From NCBI RefSeq assembly GCF_019749295.1, contig NZ_JACWFG010000002.1, forward strand, positions 62,001 through 126,000: 64,000 nucleotides of DNA, read 5' to 3'. The notes under the pieces are model-generated. The model saw nothing but the letters and a program-made list of their open reading frames with translations, did no database searches and had not been told where the DNA came from. Made by a program: the position numbers and the translations under genes. The DNA comes from Neobacillus niacini. GTDB taxonomy: Bacteria; Bacillota; Bacilli; Bacillales; Cytobacillaceae. Positions 58,773 to 64,000 of the stretch are shown in pieces (the first letter of the stretch is position 1; each line of letters begins with the position of its first letter).

Positions 58773-59207
58773 ATGGGACATCTTAAAAAAGCAATAATCA
58801 CATTCATAGCCATTTCCTCTGTTTCTGTAATTTCTGTTATGGCAAACCAAGATGTAGCACTACAGATAGATCAGTGGTATAAAACTGCTTTTCAATTGAG
58901 CAGTGTTAGTACTTTACAGGAAAGAGAAAAAGGCCTGCTGGAAATTTCAAACAGCGCAAAAGAACAACAGAAAGTTGAAAAAAAAGAAGCTGCGTCTCAA
59001 ATTGAGTCCTTCTTATTAAATACAATTATCCAATCAAAGGCCAGAATCCAAAACCATGAAGAAGAGTACCTTATCCGATTAAAAAGTGCTCAAACAGTCT
59101 TAGAAGAAAGTATTTCCGATGAAACTGCTGAAAATGAAAAGGCACAATTAGATGCTGAAATAACAGCAGAAGTTGAAGAAATGCTTTCGAAAGTATTAGG
59201 TGAATAA
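58773..59207 (+). CDS. Small exported helical protein, first of three
   Basis: The protein has 144 residues with a signal peptide (KKAIITFIAISSVSVISVMA, cleavage probably before NQDV). The mature protein is almost all predicted helix, rich in Glu, Gln, Lys and Ala, and probably coiled coil. Near the mature N-terminus it has IDQWYKTAFQLSSVS, a motif shared with the next two genes (LQNWYNTQFGKSASS and LSDWFAKQQTTS). I chose ATG 58773 with AAGGAGG upstream. It is the first gene of a four-gene operon ending with a signal peptidase. I recognise no named family; a minor or assembly subunit of a surface structure is speculation. Confidence 0.75.
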   Translation: MGHLKKAIITFIAISSVSVISVMANQDVALQIDQWYKTAFQLSSVSTLQEREKGLLEISNSAKEQQKVEKKEAASQIESFLLNTIIQSKARIQNHEEEYLIRLKSAQTVLEESISDETAENEKAQLDAEITAEVEEMLSKVLGE

Positions 59208-59284
59208 GGGTTTCCTGAATTTGTTAATTGCAAATTCTAAAAAATATAAAACAAAAAATTAAAAGTTGAGAGGGAGAATTTATT

Positions 59285-60058
59285 ATGAAAAAGTCATTAA
59301 AAACAAAAGTAGTATCAGGTGCATTGGCAGTAGGATTACTTTCAAGTGTAGGGATAGCTTTCGCAAGTACAGATGCTGGCACAAACCTACAAAATTGGTA
59401 CAATACACAGTTTGGAAAATCCGCTTCATCTATTCAAACTCAAGTTACAAATTATGCAACCGGAAAAGTTCCTGCAATTTCACAAGAATATAACGCTCTA
59501 AGAACAAATGCTACTACCAGTATTAATGGAACAAAAACTGCTGAAACAACGAATGCAAATTCAGCAATCACAAACGCTACAAATGAACATTTAAATGCAT
59601 TATCTGCTCAAAAACAATCCATTGAAGCTTCTCTTCAAAGTCAATTTGACGGAATCCAACAGGCAGCTGACACAATTATTGGGCAAGTAGGTCTTCAAGC
59701 AATTCAATATGCAAATAATGACCTTACTGCATTGACTGGTAATACTGGATCTGCCGCTCTTACACAATTAACTAGTGACTTAAATGCAACGAGTTCTCAG
59801 GCATTATCTGATTTACAAGCAGCTATTGCAACATCGAAAGCGGATCTTCAAACACAACTTGATGAAGCATCTGCTTCAAGAGTAGAAGCTATCCAACATA
59901 TCATTGACCGCAAAATCGAGGAACTTCGTGGTACCATCACTACTAAGAAAAATGAATTAGTTGTTGCTCAGCAATTACTTATTCAAAATAAAGCAGCAGA
60001 ACTTCAAGCTAAAGCTTTAGCTGATTTAAATGCAGCTGTTTCTGGTATCAATAAATAA
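59285..60058 (+). CDS. Exported Ala/Thr/Gln-rich helical protein, second of three
   Basis: The protein has 257 residues with a clear signal peptide (KKSLKTKVVSGALAVGLLSS to AFAS). The mature protein starts STDAGTNLQNWYNTQFGKSA and continues as a long helical chain rich in Ala, Thr, Asn, Gln and Ser with few charges until the C-terminal 60 residues (IIDRKIEELRGTITTKKNE). It contains no cysteine. The composition suits an abundant fibre or surface-layer-like subunit. GAGAGGGAG precedes the ATG. A terminator-like hairpin directly after it would make this the most expressed gene of the operon. No family is recognised. Confidence 0.78.
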   Translation: MKKSLKTKVVSGALAVGLLSSVGIAFASTDAGTNLQNWYNTQFGKSASSIQTQVTNYATGKVPAISQEYNALRTNATTSINGTKTAETTNANSAITNATNEHLNALSAQKQSIEASLQSQFDGIQQAADTIIGQVGLQAIQYANNDLTALTGNTGSAALTQLTSDLNATSSQALSDLQAAIATSKADLQTQLDEASASRVEAIQHIIDRKIEELRGTITTKKNELVVAQQLLIQNKAAELQAKALADLNAAVSGINK

Positions 60059-60114
60059 TCAAGCTCTAGTACTGTTACAAATGTAAAATCAATAGTTTCT
60101 TTGAGCTTATCTAC

Positions 60115-60147
60115 CAGGGTCTCAAACAATTTGGGACCCTCTGTTTT
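60115..60147 (+). terminator. Attenuator-like hairpin between the second and third exported-protein genes
   Basis: AGGGTCTCAAA and TTTGGGACCCT pair over 11 bp with one G-T, loop CAA, followed by CTGTTTTA. It ends immediately before the AAAGGAGG ribosome site of the next gene, so partial termination would favour the upstream structural gene. Confidence 0.7.
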
Positions 60148-60165
60148 AAAGGAGGATTAAATACT

Positions 60166-60639
60166 ATGAAGAGCAGGAAAGAAAAATTCAGGAAGAAAAC
60201 ATCTAAAGGTGCAAAATTACTAGTTGGAACTCTTTTTTTAAGCATAGGAGTAGGTAGCAGTATTACTGTTGCTTTTGCGGACCAAGATATCCATGGGCTG
60301 CTAAGTGATTGGTTTGCAAAACAACAGACCACGTCGATTGAAACAATAGAAAAGGCGATCATGTCTGAGAAGGAAATTCAAATGCAGCGTTTAAAAGAAG
60401 AGTTGCAAATAGAAATGAACGATGCTGAAAAGCAGTTAGAACAATTTACTAAGGAAGAAACCAAGCAGCGTGTTAATGACTTGAAGGCCCATACAGATGA
60501 ATTAATAAAAAATATATCAATTGATCAAACAGAGGAGAAAGAAGCTATCATTAATGAACTTGACGAAATTTTAAATGAGTCTATTAAAAAAATGGATGAT
60601 ATTCGTACAACTGGAGATACGGATAACATTAATGAATGA
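60166..60639 (+). CDS. Small exported helical protein, third of three
   Basis: The 157-residue protein has an unusually basic N-terminus (KSRKEKFRKKTSKGAK), a hydrophobic stretch, and probable cleavage at VAFA before DQDIHGL. The mature N-terminus has LSDWFAKQQTTSIETIEKA, matching the WY/WF motif of the two preceding proteins. The rest is highly charged and strongly predicted coiled coil (MQRLKEELQIEMNDAEKQLE). AAAGGAGG lies upstream of the ATG, and the gene ends 13 bp before the signal peptidase gene. I recognise no named family. Confidence 0.76.
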   Translation: MKSRKEKFRKKTSKGAKLLVGTLFLSIGVGSSITVAFADQDIHGLLSDWFAKQQTTSIETIEKAIMSEKEIQMQRLKEELQIEMNDAEKQLEQFTKEETKQRVNDLKAHTDELIKNISIDQTEEKEAIINELDEILNESIKKMDDIRTTGDTDNINE

Positions 60640-60652
60640 TAGGTGAGAAATA

Positions 60653-61186
60653 ATGCGTACAGTTGAAGAGAATTTACATTCAAGTGAAATTGCAGTTAAG
60701 CCTAAGGAAAATATATTGTCATCTATTATTAGTTGGATAAAGTTTATTCTCCTTTTATTAGCGGTCTTTTTTATTTTCCGCTTTACTATCGGATTAACAA
60801 TAATTGATGGTAACTCTATGAATCCAACCTTCGATAATAAGGATGTTATCCTTACAAGTAATTTGTTTTATAGTGTAGAAAGAAACGATATTATTATTGT
60901 TAGAAATCAAAATGGGTTTAATATCATCAAGCGGATTATTGCATTACCTGGCGAGACTGTAAAAATTACAAACGGCATCGTGTACGTCAATGGAAACCCG
61001 ATAGAAGAACCTTACACAATCGGAATACCTAATGATATGCCGGAAGTCATGGTGCAAAAAGGTTTTTATTTTATTATGGGAGACAATCGAACACCAGGCG
61101 AAAGTTTGGATAGCAGGAGCCCGGAATTGGGTCCGATTGCTAGAAATCAAATAATCGGGGAAACGATTAAATTACCATTCCATTAG
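60653..61186 (+). CDS. Type I signal peptidase
   Basis: This membrane-bound serine protease has 177 residues: a cytoplasmic N-terminus, one membrane helix at about 28-50, then the catalytic domain outside. Box B has Ser55 in IDGNSMNPTF, box D has Lys93 in NIIKRIIALPGE, and box E is MGDNR with SLDSRSPELG. A Ser-Lys dyad makes it a prokaryotic-type (SipS-like) enzyme rather than the ER-type SipW. Its place as last gene behind three exported proteins suggests that it is dedicated to cleaving their signal peptides. Confidence 0.93.
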   Translation: MRTVEENLHSSEIAVKPKENILSSIISWIKFILLLLAVFFIFRFTIGLTIIDGNSMNPTFDNKDVILTSNLFYSVERNDIIIVRNQNGFNIIKRIIALPGETVKITNGIVYVNGNPIEEPYTIGIPNDMPEVMVQKGFYFIMGDNRTPGESLDSRSPELGPIARNQIIGETIKLPFH

Positions 61187-61213
61187 CTGTTATATTACCA
61201 TCCGTCCCTATGA

Positions 61214-61633
61214 TATCTAATTCACCTTCTTTTCTATAAATATGAAGTAATTTCGGAAGCTAGTCAGTCCTACAATGAAGGCAAAGGCAGCTTCTCGAAT
61301 TACACTTACTCCTATATTAAGGGAAAGATGTTGACGCAAATGTCACGAAACAACCAGCACCAGGATAAACATGTACTTCCCGAAAAGGAATTCTGGGAAT
61401 GGATTGAAGACCAGGGATCATCTCCTTTTCTCGAGAAAGAAACGATTCTAACCTATTGCGAAGGTCTGACGGAAAAAGAAGCAAAATGGATAATGGCATC
61501 CTTCATTGAGCAGCTAACCAATATGGAAATAGCAGAAAGGGAGAATGTATCCATATCTGCCGTTAAGCAATGGAAATCAGGGGCATTAAGTAAGTTAAGA
61601 AAGTTGAAAGAGAAGACTGCCAAATATAACTAA
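61214..61633 (+). pseudogene. N-terminally truncated sigma-70-family factor
   Basis: An open frame from 61214 encodes EASQSYNEGKGSFSNYTYSY and then IKGKMLTQMSR, which is the end of sigma region 2 (compare F-D-x-x-KG-F-x-Y-A-Y-x-YIRG), followed by a spacer and a region 4 helix-turn-helix (LTEKEAKWIMASF to MEIAERENVSISAVKQWKSG). No start codon exists before ATG 61328, and the frame is closed at 61211, so the first part of region 2 is missing. A protein starting at 61328 would have only region 4, 101 residues, and no ribosome site beyond GGGAAAG. I judge it a broken gene, though a region-4-only protein could still be made. Confidence 0.68.
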
Positions 61634-61693
61634 GATTCATCTTCGCTCAATAATATTGTGGTTGGTTAAAAGACAATAGGCAAAGTCCATTAA

Positions 61694-61720
61694 GAAAACC
61701 AGGCTCAATGCCTGGCTTTT
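61694..61720. terminator. Bidirectional terminator
   Basis: AAAACCAGGC and GCCTGGCTTTT form a short perfect stem with A and T runs on either side, between the convergent sigma remnant and the secreted PPC/FN3 protein gene. Confidence 0.82.
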
Positions 61721-61754
61721 CTGATTGATGAGAGACATCTGAACTTACCTTTAT

Positions 61755-63923
61755 TTAAGGTCTAGCCCCAATAACCTTGGTCCAACCGCTATATACCTTG
61801 GTTGTTCCAACCGTTCTATATGCTCTTACTTTATAATAATATGTTTTTCCGGTTGTTAAACCAGTATTCGTATAGGTTGAGGAAGTCGTACTTTTTAGTA
61901 GACTATAGGTTCCAGTGCTGGTTGCAGCTCTGTACACTTCATATCCAGTTGCTCCAGTTACAGAACCCCACGTAACCTTAACGCTCGTTGAACTTGCTCT
62001 TGCTGCTGTAAAACTCGCTGGAACGGATGGAATAGGTTTTGCACTAACCACTGTAGAATAATTACTATAAACCTTGGTGCTTCCTACAGTCCTGTATGCT
62101 CTGACTTTAATATAATAAGTTTGATTGGTTGTAAGACCGGTCTTCGTAAAACTAGTTGAGGTCGTTGTCGCAATACGTGAATACGTTCCTGTACTTGATG
62201 TCGCTTGGTAAACCTCATATCCCGTTGCTCCACTAACGGCTGTCCAGCTAGTTTTTAGACTATTATAAGAAGTGGAAGCTGCTTTCACAGAAGTCGGTGT
62301 TAAAGGTATAGCTTTACCAATCGCAACCTTTGTGTATGGGCTGTATACCTTTACTCCGTTTATAGTACGATAAGCTCTTACTTTATAATAGTAATTTGTT
62401 CCCGTTGATACCGAGCTGTTCGTGTACGTAAGAGTGCTTCCGCTTGTCACAGTGGCAATTTTGCTATAGGTCCCTGTACTAGCAGTGCTTCGATAGACTT
62501 CATATCCATTAGCACCTGGCACACTGTACCAGCTTACTTTAATCTTAGTATAGTCTACAGATACAGCTTGGACAGTTGAATTCACAACGGTAGTTTTAGC
62601 GGTTGTACTAGTATTTCCTGCCGTATCAACGGTGTATACACCAATTACGGTTCCTGCCTTTTGCGGTGATACAGTTATGCTATATGCACCATTTTTCACG
62701 GTGGCCTCACCGAGCTTTACAGTTCCTGCATAGGCATAGACTTTTGTATTGGAGACTGCCTTTCCAGTAATAACCTTACCCGAATCATACATCGGATCCA
62801 CACTTGGGGTTTTATCTATAAAACTAGCCTTTAGTTGATAGGTAGCACTTGTGGTTCCACTCCAATTGTATGGGTCGATGTAAAGATAATAGGTTCCTTT
62901 TTGAAGACTTGCCTTTAAAACCGCAGTATCCCCAGCTGAATACAGATAATCGTTAGTGATCCTATTTCCATAGATATCAACAAGATAGATAACGTAGCCA
63001 GCTGTAACTTTATCCAATGTAATGGCAGCATTGCCATCACTATTCGTCGTAAATTGGTAGACATCTCGATCAATACCAGAATCGCTGCTAGATGAATAGG
63101 ATTTATTAGAAATCATTTGCATACTTGTTTGTGCTGTATCATTGGTTTCAAAAGTGGTTGCACTTCTTGTAAATGAGCCCGGATAAGTTGCCTTTACTCG
63201 ATAAGAAGCACTTGTCTTTCCACTCCAATTATATGGGCTAATATATAAATAATAGGTTCCTTGTTGAAGATTCATTTTTAAGACAGCACTATCGCCGCCT
63301 GAGTAGGTGTAGTCATTTGTTTGATAGTTTCCATTGCTATCGTAAAGTTCGATTTTGAAGCCAGCAGTGATTTGATCAAGCGTTATGTATACTTCTCCAT
63401 CTTTATTCGTTGTAAATTTATAAACATCTCGATCAATCATATTTTCAGCAGTGGTACTATAGAATTTTCCATTAGTCATCGTAATACTTGTTTCTGCTGT
63501 GTCATTTGGTTCTAATGTGGTAGCATTTCTCGAATACGCAGCTGGAAAGGTTGCTTTTATTCGATAAGTCGCGCTTGAAATTCCACTCCAATTATACGGA
63601 GTAACCTCAATCCGATACGTACCTTGTTGAAGATTCGCTTCTAAAACACCCATATCTCCGCCTGTATATGTATAATCATTGGTGATATAATTACCATTAC
63701 TATCAAAAAGCTGAGTAAGGAATCCACTTGACGTCTTATCAAGTGTAATATAAACTTGTCCATCCTTACTTGTTGTAAATTCATATGTCTGTATAGCACC
63801 TTTAGCCAATTTTGCAGTAATCGGGGTCCCGTTTGATATACTGGTTCCCTCTGCAAAGGCTAAGCCGCTAAAGAACAAAGACAAAATGAAAACAAAAAAA
63901 CTAGCACTTAGTACCTTTTTCAC
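61755..63923 (-). CDS. Secreted multidomain protein with PPC and fibronectin type III domains
   Basis: The 722-residue exported protein has a signal peptide ending LFFSGLAFA. Three PPC-like (pre-peptidase C-terminal) repeats cover about 25-365, each with the pattern D-VY-FTT-DG-ITLD, DSNGN-TNDY-Y-GGD and QGTYY-Y--PYNWSG. An Ig-like domain (about 370-445, KVITGKAVSNTKVYAYAG) follows. Three fibronectin type III domains (about 450-722) each contain GATGYEVYR-T-TGTYS and YYKVRAYRT. No protease or other catalytic domain is visible, so it is probably an adhesive or glycan-binding secreted protein. I chose GTG 63923, with GGGAG 8 bases upstream; a GTG three codons earlier overlaps that site. It is a single gene. 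Confidence 0.87.
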   Translation of the reverse strand: MKKVLSASFFVFILSLFFSGLAFAEGTSISNGTPITAKLAKGAIQTYEFTTSKDGQVYITLDKTSSGFLTQLFDSNGNYITNDYTYTGGDMGVLEANLQQGTYRIEVTPYNWSGISSATYRIKATFPAAYSRNATTLEPNDTAETSITMTNGKFYSTTAENMIDRDVYKFTTNKDGEVYITLDQITAGFKIELYDSNGNYQTNDYTYSGGDSAVLKMNLQQGTYYLYISPYNWSGKTSASYRVKATYPGSFTRSATTFETNDTAQTSMQMISNKSYSSSSDSGIDRDVYQFTTNSDGNAAITLDKVTAGYVIYLVDIYGNRITNDYLYSAGDTAVLKASLQKGTYYLYIDPYNWSGTTSATYQLKASFIDKTPSVDPMYDSGKVITGKAVSNTKVYAYAGTVKLGEATVKNGAYSITVSPQKAGTVIGVYTVDTAGNTSTTAKTTVVNSTVQAVSVDYTKIKVSWYSVPGANGYEVYRSTASTGTYSKIATVTSGSTLTYTNSSVSTGTNYYYKVRAYRTINGVKVYSPYTKVAIGKAIPLTPTSVKAASTSYNSLKTSWTAVSGATGYEVYQATSSTGTYSRIATTTSTSFTKTGLTTNQTYYIKVRAYRTVGSTKVYSNYSTVVSAKPIPSVPASFTAARASSTSVKVTWGSVTGATGYEVYRAATSTGTYSLLKSTTSSTYTNTGLTTGKTYYYKVRAYRTVGTTKVYSGWTKVIGARP

Positions 63924-64000
63924 AAAATACACTCCCTATAAAAGAATCATAAATACTTTGATATTTTACTATACGAACAAATACATTAGGAAGAAAGACC

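Noticed and set aside
58773..61186. A true tapA-sipW-tasA operon
   Set aside because: The peptidase has a Ser-Lys dyad rather than the ER-type SipW signature, and none of the three exported proteins resembles TasA, CalY or TapA.

Overview
The window looks like a chromosomal segment of a low-GC, Gram-positive, spore-former-type bacterium of the family Bacillaceae. The reasons are strong AGGAGG-type ribosome binding sites, frequent GTG and TTG starts, lipoprotein-type ABC binding proteins, a Bacillus-style iol gene set, LplABC/YesL-type transporters, cre-like sites, and a GH51 arabinofuranosidase whose length and catalytic spacing match the Geobacillus enzyme. The genus cannot be fixed from the sequence alone. 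I saw no rRNA, tRNA, CRISPR array, phage gene or intact transposase.

Layout. 0-2.3 kb: a HAD phosphatase, a decayed nitroreductase and a histidinol-phosphatase. 2.4-23.6 kb: two linked minus-strand operons. The upstream one (23.5 to 15.8 kb) is binding protein, an unrecognised 825-aa protein, two permeases, a GH105 unsaturated-uronyl hydrolase and a LacI regulator. The downstream one (15.6 to 2.4 kb) is iolG-C-A-D-E-J-B, then lacZ (GH2) and abfA (GH51). Paired AAGCGCTT palindromes precede both operons, and no iolR, iolI or inositol permease is present. 23.8-26.2 kb: a membrane-bound AraC-type regulator, followed by 600 bp of tandem repeats. 26.8-33.7 kb: a YesL-LplB-LplC-binding protein transport operon with two Gfo/Idh/MocA oxidoreductases and a HAD hydrolase. 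33.8-39.3 kb: mgtC, a Gfo/Idh relic, a GH95 glycosidase, pth2 and an APH-type kinase. 39.4-53.1 kb: a beta-mannoside cluster (manA, ROK kinase, MFS carrier, alcohol dehydrogenase, GH2 beta-mannosidase, GH130 phosphorylase, DUF1861 protein, GH13 glucosidase, ABC transporter). A divergent lacI-kinase-APH operon faces it at 53.6-56.2 kb. 56.7-58.3 kb: an ADP-ribosylglycohydrolase and a GNAT-like protein. 58.7-61.2 kb: three small exported helical proteins plus a signal peptidase I, followed by a truncated sigma factor. 61.7-63.9 kb: a secreted PPC/FN3 protein.

How it fits together. Most of the window is devoted to plant glycan catabolism. My main inference is that the first two operons form one regulon. 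It would import a uronate-containing glycoside, remove an unsaturated uronyl group with GH105, trim galactose and arabinose, and burn the released myo-inositol through Iol. A substrate with exactly this composition is the glycan head group of plant glycosyl inositol phosphorylceramides; this is untested. The strongest candidate for an undescribed system outside sugar metabolism is the three-exported-protein plus signal peptidase operon at 58.8-61.2 kb. It is laid out like tapA-sipW-tasA, but I see no resemblance to those proteins.

The intergenic DNA is unusually repeat-rich. It contains a GGGGACGGTTC family that sits in sense orientation just after stop codons, two 52-bp-period arrays, a 41-bp array, a 21-bp array, and a 228-bp inverted repeat bounding 6.1 kb.
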